A stretch of DNA of 64,000 bases from Lactonifactor sp050944855 (lineage in GTDB: Bacteria; Bacillota; Clostridia; Lachnospirales; Lachnospiraceae). Made by a program: the position numbers and the translations under genes. The notes under the pieces are model-generated. The model was not told where the DNA came from. It made no database searches and saw only the letters and a list, made by a program, of their open reading frames with translations. The stretch covers positions 186,001 to 250,000 of the forward strand of contig JBMNRU010000001.1 in NCBI GenBank assembly GCA_050944855.1. Reading direction: 5' to 3'. Below, one piece after another: positions 42,944 to 52,024 of the stretch (positions are counted from its first letter, which is position 1; the number at the start of each line of letters is the position of its first letter).

Positions 42944-44107
42944 TTATTTGAGAACACGTACTTTGAAAACTCCATTAATCGCTTCCAGAGCCTTTACTAC
43001 TTCATCAGAAATCGGTGTAGCTATATCAATCATCGTATAAGCATAATCGCCTTTACTCTTATTGGTCATATTGGTAATATTAATACCCGCGTCGCCCAGT
43101 AATTTTGAAAACTGGCTGATCATATGCACAATATTTCTGTGATTAATGGTAAGTCTGCATACATCTACACAGGTTCCCGCATGGCAATTTGGATAATTCA
43201 CAGAGTTCTTGATATTACCGTTTTCCAGATAATCTCTTAACTCTTTTACTGCCATGATCGCACAGTTATCTTCGGATTCTTCTGTAGAAGCTCCCAGATG
43301 CGGTGTTACCAGCACACCCGGTACCTGTGCTACCGTAGGATTTACAAAGTCTGTCACATATTTTTTTACTTTCCCCTGTTCCAGTGCACGGATCAGATTT
43401 TTTTCATCCACCAGAAGATCCCGGGCAAAGTTTAAAATCACAACGCCGTCTTTCATCATGTCAATGGCATTGGCATCAATCATATTTTTTGTATCATCAT
43501 TCAAAGGAACGTGAATGGTAATATAATCACATTCTCTGTAAATGGTTTCCAATTCATTAATATGGTGAATATTTCTGGATAAATTCCAGGCCGCATCTAC
43601 AGAAATATAAGGGTCATAACCGTACACTTCCATTCCCAGATGTGTCGCTGCATTGGCTACCAGAACACCAATGGCTCCCAGGCCGATAATTCCCAGTTTC
43701 TTTCCGCTGATCTCACAGCCGGCAAACTTCTTTTTCTGTTTTTCCGCCAGTTTACTGATATCGTTCGTAACTTTCTGCTCTTCAATCCATTCAATGCCGC
43801 CCACAATATCTCTGGATGCCAGCAGCATACCGGCGATCACCATCTCTTTTACACCATTGGCATTAGCACCCGGCGTATTAAATACAACAATTCCTTTTTC
43901 CGCACATTTGTCCAACGGAATATTGTTTACTCCTGCTCCCGCTCTTGCCACTGCCAGAACAGACTCCGGAAGCTCCAGATCATGCATCGATGCACTTCTT
44001 ACCAGAATCACATCCGCATCATCCATTCTTCCTGTCTGCACATAGCTTGCGGAAAAACGATCCAAGCCCACCTGCGCAATGGCATTCAGGCAATGATATT
44101 TATACAT
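42944..44107 (-). CDS. serA: D-3-phosphoglycerate dehydrogenase
   Basis: First enzyme of serine synthesis: 3-phosphoglycerate to 3-phosphohydroxypyruvate with NAD. 387 residues with NAD-binding GLGAIGVLVANAA, substrate Arg region NFARDLLVDEKNL, catalytic His in TPHLGASTEE and a C-terminal ACT domain (KLLGDAGINITNMTNKSK). Its final-base overlap with the serC start region and the serC-serA order identify it as the biosynthetic copy. The first serA-like gene (16254-17420) shares long near-identical blocks such as AVARAGAGVNNIP. Confidence 0.95.
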   Translation of the reverse strand: MYKYHCLNAIAQVGLDRFSASYVQTGRMDDADVILVRSASMHDLELPESVLAVARAGAGVNNIPLDKCAEKGIVVFNTPGANANGVKEMVIAGMLLASRDIVGGIEWIEEQKVTNDISKLAEKQKKKFAGCEISGKKLGIIGLGAIGVLVANAATHLGMEVYGYDPYISVDAAWNLSRNIHHINELETIYRECDYITIHVPLNDDTKNMIDANAIDMMKDGVVILNFARDLLVDEKNLIRALEQGKVKKYVTDFVNPTVAQVPGVLVTPHLGASTEESEDNCAIMAVKELRDYLENGNIKNSVNYPNCHAGTCVDVCRLTINHRNIVHMISQFSKLLGDAGINITNMTNKSKGDYAYTMIDIATPISDEVVKALEAINGVFKVRVLK

Positions 44108-45189
44108 TACAGGTTCTCCTCTTCAAATTTTTTCATAAATTCTACCAGCTTTTCAACGCCCTCTATTGGCATTGCGTTATAAATGCTGGCACGCATACCG
44201 CCTACGCTGCGGTGACCTTTCAGATTCACAAATCCTGCTGCCGTTGCTTCTGCGATAAACTTCGCATCCAGCTCGTCCTTACCCGTTACAAACGGTACAT
44301 TCATCAGAGAACGGTCTTTCGGCACGACAGTACCATGGAACAACTTGCTTTCATCCAGGAAATCATACAAAATTTTTGCTTTCTTTTCATTATATTCTTT
44401 CATAGCTCCCAAACCGCCTTTTTTCTTCAGCCATTTGAAAACCTTTCCACATACATAAATGCAGTAACAGTTCGGTGTATTATACATAGAACCGGCATCT
44501 GCATGTGTTTTATAACGCATCATCGTAGGAGTACCCGGCAGCACATCCTCTGTGATAAGATCTTCACGGACAATGGCAATTACCATGCCGGCCGGTCCGA
44601 TATTTTTCTGTACGCCGCCGTAAACGATCGCATACCGGCTGACATCAATCGGTTCTGACAAAAAGCAGGAAGAAACGTCGGATACCAGATCCTTGCCTTT
44701 TGTATTTGGAAGTTCTTTGAACTTTGTTCCGTAAATGGTATTGTTCTCACAAATATACACATAATCCGCATCTTCGCTGATCGGCAGGTCGGAACAGTCC
44801 GGAATATAAGAAAAAGTTTTGTCCTCCGATGTGGCGATCTTATTGACTTTTCCGTACTTCTGTGCTTCCTGATAAGCCTTTTTCGCCCACTGGCCGGTCA
44901 CTATGTAATCTGCAACTTTGTTTTTCATAAGATTCATAGGGATCATAGCAAACTGCAGATTGGCACCGCCCTGTAAAAACAACACTTTATAATTATCCGG
45001 AATCTGCATCAGATCACGCAGATCCTGCTCAGCTTCATTAATAATGGATTCAAAAGCTTTCGAGCGATGACTCATCTCCATAACAGACATCCCTGTCCCA
45101 TTATAGTCCATCATCTCACTTGCTATCTCCTGTAATACTTCTTCCGGCAACACTGCAGGTCCTGCCGAGAAATTATAAACTCTACTCAC
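44107..45189 (-). CDS. serC: Phosphoserine aminotransferase
   Basis: PLP enzyme converting 3-phosphohydroxypyruvate and glutamate to phosphoserine, 360 residues. The GTG start (VSRVYNFSAGPAVLPEEVLQ) is chosen because AGGAGG lies 9 bases before it; the longer ATG frame would include the ribosome site. FLQGGANLQFAMIPMNL, the PLP-lysine region IVYGGVQKNIGPAGMVIAIV and the C-terminal GHRSVGGMRASIYNAMP signature are intact. First gene of the serine cluster, with an excellent promoter at 45276-45304; the stop overlaps the serA start by one base. Confidence 0.97.
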   Translation of the reverse strand: MSRVYNFSAGPAVLPEEVLQEIASEMMDYNGTGMSVMEMSHRSKAFESIINEAEQDLRDLMQIPDNYKVLFLQGGANLQFAMIPMNLMKNKVADYIVTGQWAKKAYQEAQKYGKVNKIATSEDKTFSYIPDCSDLPISEDADYVYICENNTIYGTKFKELPNTKGKDLVSDVSSCFLSEPIDVSRYAIVYGGVQKNIGPAGMVIAIVREDLITEDVLPGTPTMMRYKTHADAGSMYNTPNCYCIYVCGKVFKWLKKKGGLGAMKEYNEKKAKILYDFLDESKLFHGTVVPKDRSLMNVPFVTGKDELDAKFIAEATAAGFVNLKGHRSVGGMRASIYNAMPIEGVEKLVEFMKKFEEENL

Positions 45190-45275
45190 TTTTTCATTCC
45201 TCCTCAATCTCATTATGTCTCATTTTAAACAATGGTTAGGGCTACATCCATCACTGGACCCAGCCCATCATGTAC

Positions 45276-45304
45276 ATTCTAATATCGTGATATATTTTTG
45301 TCAA
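45276..45304 (-). promoter_or_regulatory. Predicted strong promoter of the serC-serA cluster
   Basis: Minus strand TTGACA (consensus) and TAGAAT with a 17-base spacer. The roughly 85-base leader contains GGGCT/AGCCC inverted arms (45240-45267), possibly regulatory; no T-box or known riboswitch pattern is seen. Confidence 0.75.
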
Positions 45305-45319
45305 CGACAATTATCTGCA

Positions 45320-47008
45320 TTATTCTACATCTTTTTTCTCTAAATCGTCCTCGTCAAATACATCAGTAATGCTTGCGCCTGCCGGTACCATTGGAAATAC
45401 CTTATCATCACAGTCGATCACACAATCGATCACTACCGTACGATTCATCTCCAATGCTTTCTTCAGCGCCGGCTCAAACTCTTCTTTTTGCGTTACCCGA
45501 ATGCCTGCGGCGCCCATACCTTCTGCAATCTTCACAAAATCCACATCGTCCTCCAAAATGGTTTGGGAATAATGCTTATCATAAAACAGGGTCTGCCACT
45601 GTCTTACCATGCCCAGTACATGGTTGTTCACTACAATCTGAACCAGCGGAAGCTTATTCCGTGCTGCTGTTGCGATTTCATTCATATTCATACGGAAACA
45701 TCCGTCACCGGAAATATTGATCACCCGCTTATCCGGACGGGCAAAACAGGCACCGATCGCTGCTCCAACGCCATAGCCCATCGTGCCAAGACCGCCGGAG
45801 GTCAGAAGGGTTCTGGGGTCTTTGTATTTATAATACTGCGCCGCCCACATCTGATGCTGTCCTACATCGGTAACAATAATGGCATCCCCTTTCGTTACCT
45901 CATAAATCTTTTCGACAATATAAGGGCCGCTTAATCCCTCCGGATTGTATTTCAATGGATATTTCTCTTTCAATGCCATGATTTCAGCAACCCACTCCGG
46001 ATGTTCCTTTTCTTCCACCATCTTATTCAGTCTGCCCAGAACATATTTCACATCCCCGAGAATGCTGGCGTCTACTTTAATATTCTTATTAATTTCCGCC
46101 CCATCAATATCTATCTGCAGAATCTTTGCATTTTTTGCAAAGGTTTGGGTATTTCCGGTCACACGGTCACTGAAACGGGCTCCGATGGTGATCAGTAAAT
46201 CACATCTGCTTACACCCAGATTTGCTGTTTTGGTTCCATGCATTCCCAGCATACCGGTGTATAATGGATCTTCTCCGGAAAAAGCACCTTTTCCCATAAG
46301 AGAATCCGTAACCGGTGCCTGAATCTTGTGAGCCAGTTCCCGTACTCTTTCTGCCGCACCTGCACTGATGGCACCTCCGCCGACAAAGATAAACGGTCTT
46401 TTAGCCGCCTGGATCATCTCTGCAGCGGTCTCCAGTTCTTCCTCTTTAAACAGCGGTGTGAAGTAAAATACTTCTTCCGGATTCAAATATTCATACTCTG
46501 TAACATTAGCAGTTACGTCCTTCGGCACATCCACCAGCACAGGGCCGGGTCTGCCTGATCTTGCAATTTGAAATGCACGGCGAATGGTATCTGCAAGCTT
46601 TGTTACATCCTTTACAATAAAACTATGCTTTGTAATCGGCATAACTACACCGGCGATATCCACCTCCTGAAAACTATCCTTCCCCAGAAGCGGTACCCCT
46701 ACATTTGCAGTGATGGCAACCATAGGGATGGAATCCATATATGCCGTAGCGATTCCGGTTACCAGATTAGTTGCTCCCGGTCCGGATGTTGCCATGCAGA
46801 CACCTACTTTTCCGGTTGCTCTGGCATAGCCGTCTGCCGCGTGGGCCGCTCCCTGCTCATGAGAAGTCAGTACATGATGAATATCATCCTTGTATTTATA
46901 TAATGCATCATAAACATTCAAAATGGCACCGCCCGGATAACCAAATACCGTATCCACGCCCTGTTCTTTTAAACATTCAATAATGATTTCTGCTCCTGTC
47001 AATTGCAT
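45320..47008 (-). CDS. ilvB: Acetolactate synthase, large (catalytic) subunit
   Basis: ThDP enzyme making acetolactate or acetohydroxybutyrate, the first common step of Val/Leu/Ile synthesis. 562 residues from MQLTGAEII, chosen after AAGGGGG. The ThDP-activating Glu is in TSHEQGAAHAADGYARATG; FAD-binding and C-terminal ThDP motifs (NISGDGCFRMNMNEIATAA, NNHVLGMVRQWQ) are present. It lies 16 bases after ilvD. No ilvN regulatory subunit follows; the next gene is serC with its own promoter. Confidence 0.95.
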   Translation of the reverse strand: MQLTGAEIIIECLKEQGVDTVFGYPGGAILNVYDALYKYKDDIHHVLTSHEQGAAHAADGYARATGKVGVCMATSGPGATNLVTGIATAYMDSIPMVAITANVGVPLLGKDSFQEVDIAGVVMPITKHSFIVKDVTKLADTIRRAFQIARSGRPGPVLVDVPKDVTANVTEYEYLNPEEVFYFTPLFKEEELETAAEMIQAAKRPFIFVGGGAISAGAAERVRELAHKIQAPVTDSLMGKGAFSGEDPLYTGMLGMHGTKTANLGVSRCDLLITIGARFSDRVTGNTQTFAKNAKILQIDIDGAEINKNIKVDASILGDVKYVLGRLNKMVEEKEHPEWVAEIMALKEKYPLKYNPEGLSGPYIVEKIYEVTKGDAIIVTDVGQHQMWAAQYYKYKDPRTLLTSGGLGTMGYGVGAAIGACFARPDKRVINISGDGCFRMNMNEIATAARNKLPLVQIVVNNHVLGMVRQWQTLFYDKHYSQTILEDDVDFVKIAEGMGAAGIRVTQKEEFEPALKKALEMNRTVVIDCVIDCDDKVFPMVPAGASITDVFDEDDLEKKDVE

Positions 47009-47024
47009 CTGTTTGTTTTCCCCC

Positions 47025-48695
47025 TTAGTGTTTTGGTATCTCAAGAATCGCGCCTCTGTTTCCACTGGTTACCATGGACGCATAGCGGGAAAGATACCCG
47101 GTTGTTACTTTTGGTTCTCTCGGCTGCCATTTTTCTCTTCTGGCTGCCATCTCTTCATCAGATACATCCAATTCCAGCTTCATTTCCGGAATATTGATCT
47201 TAATGATATCGCCTTCCTCTACCAGTGCGATAGGACCTCCTACTGCAGCCTCCGGTGATACATGTCCGATCGAAGCGCCGCGGGAGGCACCGCTGAAGCG
47301 TCCGTCTGTGATCAGTGCAACACTGGATCCCAGACCCATGCCGGCGATTGCCGAAGTCGGATTTAACATTTCTCTCATGCCCGGACCGCCTTTGGGTCCC
47401 TCATAACGGATAACCACTACATCACCCTCATGGATTTCTCCTGATTTGATTGCTGTAATGGCATCTTCTTCACAGTCAAATACTCTGGCCGGTCCTTCAT
47501 GCACCATCATCTCTTCTACAACTGCAGAACGTTTTACCACGCCGCCGTCCGGAGCCAGATTTCCTTTTAATACTGCCAGACCTCCTGTGGTGCTGTATGG
47601 ATTATCTACAGGACGGATGACTTGCGGATTCAAATTCTGCGCACCGTCGATGATCTCGCCTACTGTTTTACCGCTGACTGTAATACAATCACGGTTCAAT
47701 AATCCCAATTTATCAATTTCTTTCATAACGGCAGGAATTCCGCCGGCTTCATTCAAATCTTCCATATATGTGGGACCGGCTGGCGCCAGATGGCACAGGT
47801 TCGGTGTCTTTTCACTGATGCCGTTTGCAAAAGAAATATCAAAATCCATGCCGATCTCATGGGCAATGGCAGGAAGATGCAGCATACTGTTGGTGGAGCA
47901 TCCCAGTGCCATATCCATAGTCAGTGCATTCATGATGGACTCTTTTGTCATAATATCTCTCGGACGGATGTTCTTTCTGTACATCTCCATGACCTGCATG
48001 CCTGCTTTTTTAGCCAGACGAATCCTCTCGGAATAGACAGCCGGAATGGTTCCGTTTCCGGGAAGTCCCATACCCAGCACTTCCGTCAGACAGTTCATAC
48101 TGTTGGCCGTATACATACCGGAACAGGAACCGCAGGTCGGACATGCCTTCATCTCATATTCTTTCACATCTTCTTCCGTCATGGTGCCTGCACTATAAGA
48201 GCCAACGGCTTCAAACATACTGGAAAGACTGGTTTTGTGTCCATGTACATGACCGGCCATCATAGGACCGCCGCTCACAAACACGGTAGGAACATTCACT
48301 CTGGCTGCTGCCATTAACAGTCCCGGAACATTTTTATCACAGTTCGGTACCATGACCAATGCATCAAACTGATGTGCAATTGCCATAGCTTCCGTGGAAT
48401 CCGCGATCAGATCACGGGTCACCAGAGAGTATTTCATACCGATATGTCCCATAGCAATTCCATCGCATACGGCGATAGCCGGAAATACGATAGGGGTACC
48501 GCCTGCCATGGCAACACCCTGCTTCACTGCATTTACAATTTTATCCAGATTCATATGACCCGGTACAATTTCATTATAGGAACTGACAATACCTACTAAA
48601 GGACGATCCATTTCTTCCGGTGTCAGTCCCAACGCATTAAATAAGGAACGGTGAGGAGCCTGCTGCATCCCCTTGGTTACTGCATCACTTTTCAT
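47025..48695 (-). CDS. ilvD: Dihydroxy-acid dehydratase
   Basis: Iron-sulfur enzyme of branched-chain amino acid synthesis; dehydrates 2,3-dihydroxy-isovalerate or methylvalerate. 556 residues, standard length. Cluster cysteines lie in VMVPNCDKNVPG and CPTCGSCSGMYTANSMN; GRFSGASRGASIGHVSPEAA is the C-terminal signature. Located 47 bases after leuB and 16 bases before ilvB in the leuB-ilvD-ilvB operon. Confidence 0.97.
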   Translation of the reverse strand: MKSDAVTKGMQQAPHRSLFNALGLTPEEMDRPLVGIVSSYNEIVPGHMNLDKIVNAVKQGVAMAGGTPIVFPAIAVCDGIAMGHIGMKYSLVTRDLIADSTEAMAIAHQFDALVMVPNCDKNVPGLLMAAARVNVPTVFVSGGPMMAGHVHGHKTSLSSMFEAVGSYSAGTMTEEDVKEYEMKACPTCGSCSGMYTANSMNCLTEVLGMGLPGNGTIPAVYSERIRLAKKAGMQVMEMYRKNIRPRDIMTKESIMNALTMDMALGCSTNSMLHLPAIAHEIGMDFDISFANGISEKTPNLCHLAPAGPTYMEDLNEAGGIPAVMKEIDKLGLLNRDCITVSGKTVGEIIDGAQNLNPQVIRPVDNPYSTTGGLAVLKGNLAPDGGVVKRSAVVEEMMVHEGPARVFDCEEDAITAIKSGEIHEGDVVVIRYEGPKGGPGMREMLNPTSAIAGMGLGSSVALITDGRFSGASRGASIGHVSPEAAVGGPIALVEEGDIIKINIPEMKLELDVSDEEMAARREKWQPREPKVTTGYLSRYASMVTSGNRGAILEIPKH

Positions 48696-48742
48696 ATTCT
48701 TTACCTCTTTTATCTTACTCTACGATTCTGTTCTTGCTGCTG

Positions 48743-49828
48743 CTATGCGATTGCCTCTGCGATCAGATCACCCATAGCAGTACATCCAACCTGCTTCATA
48801 CCCTCTGCCATAATATCTCCGGTACGGTAACCTGCCTTTAATACTTTCTGTACCGCTGCCTCTACTGCGTCAGCTTCCCGGTCCAGATCCAGAGAATAAC
48901 GAAGCATCATGGCTGCTGAAAGAATGGTGGCAACCGGATTGGCAATATCCTTGCCTGCAATATCGGGAGCAGAACCATGGCTTGGCTCATACAGGCCGAA
49001 CTTTGTATCATTCAGGCTTGCGGAAGAGAGCATTCCGATGGAACCTGTGATCATGCTTGCTTCATCGGATAAAATATCGCCAAACATATTTTCGGTAAGA
49101 ATGACATCAAACTGTCCCGGGTTATGTACCAGCTGCATTGCACAATTGTCAACCAGCATATGTTCCAGCGTTACATCCGGATACTCTGCTGCCACTTCTT
49201 CTACTACTTTTCTCCACAGACGGGAAGAATCCAGCACATTGGCTTTATCTACACTGGTCACTTTCTTTCTTCTCTTTCTGGCAACATCAAAAGCGCGGAC
49301 AGCAATACGGCGGATCTCATGCTCGTCATAGGTTAACGTATCTGTGGCTTTTCTCACACCGTTTTCTTCTACAGTTTTCCGCTCGCCAAAATACAAACCG
49401 CCTGTCAGCTCGCGCATGATCAGCAGATCAAATCCATCGCCGATCACTTCTTCTTTCAGAGGACAGGCACCTCTCAATTCATTATACAAATAAGCGGGCC
49501 GCAGATTCGCAAACAAATTCAATGCCTTGCGGATTCCCAGCAATCCTGCTTCCGGGCGTTTGGACGGCTCCAGCTGATACCACGGAGACGTCTTCGCATC
49601 CCCGCCGATGGATCCCATGAGAACGGCATCACAGGATTTTGCTTTTTCAATCGTTTCGTCTGTCAGCGGCACCCCGTGTACATCAATGGAAGCTCCGCCT
49701 AAGAGAAGCTCTTCATAGGAGAAAGAATGTCCATATACTTCACATACTTTGTCTAATACTTTTCTTGCCTCTTTCACGATCTCAGGACCGATACCGTCAC
49801 CTGAGATCAATGCAATCTTGTAATCCAT
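48743..49828 (-). CDS. leuB: 3-isopropylmalate dehydrogenase
   Basis: NAD-dependent oxidative decarboxylase of leucine synthesis, 361 residues. IALISGDGIGPEIVKEARKV opens the protein. RELTGGLYFGERKT, the catalytic Tyr region AVRAFDVARKR and KVTSVDKANVLDSSRLWR follow, with GSAPDIAGKDIANPVA near the C-terminus. First gene of the leuB-ilvD-ilvB operon, promoter at 49896-49924. leuA, leuC and leuD are not in the window. Confidence 0.97.
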   Translation of the reverse strand: MDYKIALISGDGIGPEIVKEARKVLDKVCEVYGHSFSYEELLLGGASIDVHGVPLTDETIEKAKSCDAVLMGSIGGDAKTSPWYQLEPSKRPEAGLLGIRKALNLFANLRPAYLYNELRGACPLKEEVIGDGFDLLIMRELTGGLYFGERKTVEENGVRKATDTLTYDEHEIRRIAVRAFDVARKRRKKVTSVDKANVLDSSRLWRKVVEEVAAEYPDVTLEHMLVDNCAMQLVHNPGQFDVILTENMFGDILSDEASMITGSIGMLSSASLNDTKFGLYEPSHGSAPDIAGKDIANPVATILSAAMMLRYSLDLDREADAVEAAVQKVLKAGYRTGDIMAEGMKQVGCTAMGDLIAEAIA

Positions 49829-49895
49829 AATAATCTCCCTTTCTATTTAATTCAGACGCAGGATATCCTTTGCCCGAGAAATGACTTTGACTAAT

Positions 49896-49924
49896 ATAAT
49901 AATCCATTTCTATTTACATTTCAA
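49896..49924 (-). promoter_or_regulatory. Predicted promoter of the leuB-ilvD-ilvB operon
   Basis: Minus strand TTGAAA and TATTAT with a 17-base spacer, 70 bases upstream of leuB. The leader is too short for a T-box, so control is more likely by a DNA-binding regulator such as CodY. Confidence 0.65.
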
Positions 49925-50027
49925 GGCATTTTAGCAGGAAGAACAGGGTTTCCCGGCGAATTTATCCCCGTTTTTTCCCCTTTGATTATCTGCGGGAATG
50001 GCTATCATTTCCCCGGGTTATATTAAC

Positions 50028-50068
50028 CACGATTCCACCATGCGGCATGCTAGTATGGCGGAATTGTG
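50028..50068 (-). promoter_or_regulatory. Imperfect palindrome in the leuB-yajC gap
   Basis: CACGATTCCACCAT pairs with ATGGCGGAATTGTG (12 of 14 positions) around a 13-base loop. The neighbouring GGTTA/TAACC (50017-50028) forms a second small dyad. The 305-base gap 49829-50133 otherwise holds the leuB promoter, the yajC terminator and no gene. The dyad lies about 100 bases upstream of the leuB -35 and could be a regulator site. Confidence 0.4.
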
Positions 50069-50077
50069 ATTACAAAT

Positions 50078-50118
50078 AAAAAAGGATAGACGTACCGAAA
50101 TGGTATCTCTATCCTTTT
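50078..50118 (-). terminator. Terminator of tgt-yajC
   Basis: Minus-strand AAAAGGATAG/CTATCCTTTT with extra pairing of GATACC-GGTAC type near the loop, followed by TTTTTTATT, 15 bases after the yajC stop. Confidence 0.85.
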
Positions 50119-50133
50119 CAATCTTTACGCTTT

Positions 50134-50451
50134 TTATTCCGCAATTCCTGCAGATGCTTTTTCTACGTCAGCGATAGCTGCTTTTCTCATCGGAATACGG
50201 CAGTTTTTGTTGTTTCCGAATTCTACGATTACATCTTCCTCTGTAATATCCAGGACAACTCCGTAAAAACCGCTGGTTGTAACAACACTGTCCCCAATCT
50301 CCATAGAGTTTAACATAGCTTTGATTCTCTGCTGTTCTTTTTTCTGAGGTCTCATAAGCATAAAATAAATCAACACCACAAAAATAACAAGCGGCAGTAA
50401 CATGCCTACCCAATCGGTAGCGGTAGCATTTGTAGCTGTAGCCAATAACAT
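50134..50451 (-). CDS. yajC: Preprotein translocase accessory subunit YajC
   Basis: 105-residue single-span membrane protein of the SecDF-YajC complex that assists protein export. One N-terminal hydrophobic segment (GMLLPLVIFVVLIYFMLM), the conserved RPQKKEQ turn, then a small cytosolic domain (LNSMEIGDSVVTTSGFYG, IVEFGNNKNCRIPMRKAAI). Preceded by AGGAGGAATTGTAA. Downstream of tgt, the usual neighbour; secD and secF are not next to it here. Confidence 0.95.
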   Translation of the reverse strand: MLLATATNATATDWVGMLLPLVIFVVLIYFMLMRPQKKEQQRIKAMLNSMEIGDSVVTTSGFYGVVLDITEEDVIVEFGNNKNCRIPMRKAAIADVEKASAGIAE

Positions 50452-50619
50452 TTACAATTCCTCCTAACTTTCTCTCCGATCCTATCTTCAAATTAAATAA
50501 GATCATTTTGTCTAAGACATTAGAACTATAATACACAAAAAAAAGATAATGGGCAAGGGCTTTCTGAAAATTTATCACAATTTTCGTAACAATGCAGCAT
50601 ACGGTAAACCACAGAAAAG

Positions 50620-51759
50620 TTACGCATTATTCTTTTCCTGCTCCATACCGGCAATCTTCTTCTCTTTATATTCTTTGTAGCAGCCCTTTTCGATTGCCTC
50701 CCGGATCTCCGTCATCATCGTATTATAGAAATAAAGGTTATGCAGCACGCAAAGACGCATCCCCAGCATTTCCTTTGCCTTCAGCAAATGGCGGATATAC
50801 GCCCTGCTGTAGCGCCGGCAGGCCGGGCACTGGCATCCCTCTTCGATGGGGCGGGAATCCAGCTCATATTTTGCATTAAACAGATTTAATTTTCCCTGAT
50901 TCGTATAAACATGTCCATGACGGCCGTTTCTGCTGGGATATACACAATCAAAGAAATCTACGCCCCGGTCTACCGCCTCCAGAATATTGGCAGGGGTTCC
51001 CACTCCCATAAGATAGGTAGGTTTATTGCGGGGCAGATGCGGTACCGTCACATCCAGGATATGATACATCTCTTCATGGGACTCTCCCACCGCCAGACCG
51101 CCGACTGCGTAGCCGTCCAGATCCATCTGGGCTATCGTATCGGCATGGGCAATACGAATATCATCATAAATGGCTCCCTGATTAATACCAAATAACAGCT
51201 GGTGCGGATTAATGGTATCCTCCAGCTGGTTCAGGCGATGCATTTCTGCTTTGCAACGGCCCAGCCAGCGCGTGGTACGATCCACGGAATTCTGTACATA
51301 TTCCCTGTCCGCCACACTGGAAGGACACTCATCAAATGCCATCGCGATCGTAGAAGCCAGATTCGACTGAATCTGCATGCTCTCTTCCGGGCCCATAAAG
51401 ATTTTTCTTCCGTCCACATGGGAATGGAAATAAACCCCTTCCTCTTTGATCTTCCGAAGGCCGGCCAGAGAAAACACCTGAAATCCGCCGGAATCAGTCA
51501 GGATCGGCCGATCCCAGTTCATAAACTTATGGAGGCCGCCCAGCTGCTTCACAATCTTATCTCCCGGCCGTACATGCAGGTGATAGGTATTGGATAATTC
51601 CACCTGTGTTCCGATTTCATATAGATCATCGGCAGCTACCGCACCTTTGATCGCTGCCGCAGTTCCCACATTCATAAAAACCGGTGTCTGTATCTCGCCG
51701 TGCACGGTTTCTAACACTGCACGTTTTGCTTTTCCGTCTTCTTTTAAGATTTTATACAT
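50620..51759 (-). CDS. tgt: tRNA-guanine transglycosylase
   Basis: Exchanges guanine-34 of Asp/Asn/His/Tyr tRNAs for preQ1 on the way to queuosine. 379 residues, usual length. Catalytic Asp regions are LTDSGGFQVFSLAGL and FFDCVYPSRNGRHG. The zinc site is CQCPACRRYSR with the downstream His in LCVLHNLYFYN. Promoter at 51798-51826; the 168-base gap before yajC contains no ORF and no clear hairpin. Confidence 0.97.
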   Translation of the reverse strand: MYKILKEDGKAKRAVLETVHGEIQTPVFMNVGTAAAIKGAVAADDLYEIGTQVELSNTYHLHVRPGDKIVKQLGGLHKFMNWDRPILTDSGGFQVFSLAGLRKIKEEGVYFHSHVDGRKIFMGPEESMQIQSNLASTIAMAFDECPSSVADREYVQNSVDRTTRWLGRCKAEMHRLNQLEDTINPHQLLFGINQGAIYDDIRIAHADTIAQMDLDGYAVGGLAVGESHEEMYHILDVTVPHLPRNKPTYLMGVGTPANILEAVDRGVDFFDCVYPSRNGRHGHVYTNQGKLNLFNAKYELDSRPIEEGCQCPACRRYSRAYIRHLLKAKEMLGMRLCVLHNLYFYNTMMTEIREAIEKGCYKEYKEKKIAGMEQEKNNA

Positions 51760-51797
51760 AAATCAACTTCCTTTTTATTCGTGTCTTTTTCTTAGCC

Positions 51798-51826
51798 ATC
51801 CTAACATGATTTTGCTGCTTTTTCAA
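51798..51826 (-). promoter_or_regulatory. Predicted promoter of tgt-yajC
   Basis: Minus strand TTGAAA and TAGGAT with a 17-base spacer, about 35 bases upstream of tgt. Divergent from the plus-strand promoter at 51882-51910. Confidence 0.55.
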
Positions 51827-51881
51827 CCAGGTTTCTGCGATCCGCTTAAACATTTTTGGCATTTTTTTAACAATATCTTTA

Positions 51882-51910
51882 TTGTCTTTTATCCGGTCTG
51901 GTTTTATAAT
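51882..51910 (+). promoter_or_regulatory. Predicted promoter of the CoA-dehydratase activase gene
   Basis: Plus strand TTGTCT and TATAAT with a 17-base spacer. Immediately after the -10 there are three tandem ACAAT units (51911-51926), so transcription probably starts in or just after a simple repeat. The leader to the ATG is about 105 nt. Confidence 0.65.
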
Positions 51911-52024
51911 ACAATACAATACAATAGGAAATTCTATAACCACTAAGGATGATCGGTGCAGTACTTTCTTCTCAGATCAGAACATATAATAGCACCGTCC
52001 AAAGAGCAATAAGGAGAAATATAC

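Noticed and set aside
49829..50077. T-box leader upstream of leuB
   Set aside because: A good promoter lies only 70 bases before leuB, leaving no room; no T-box consensus or terminator/antiterminator pair is visible.
51752..51943. 63-codon minus-strand frame covering the tgt promoter
   Set aside because: It runs through both predicted promoters, has no ribosome site and ends within tgt; Lys-rich translation of AT-rich intergenic DNA.
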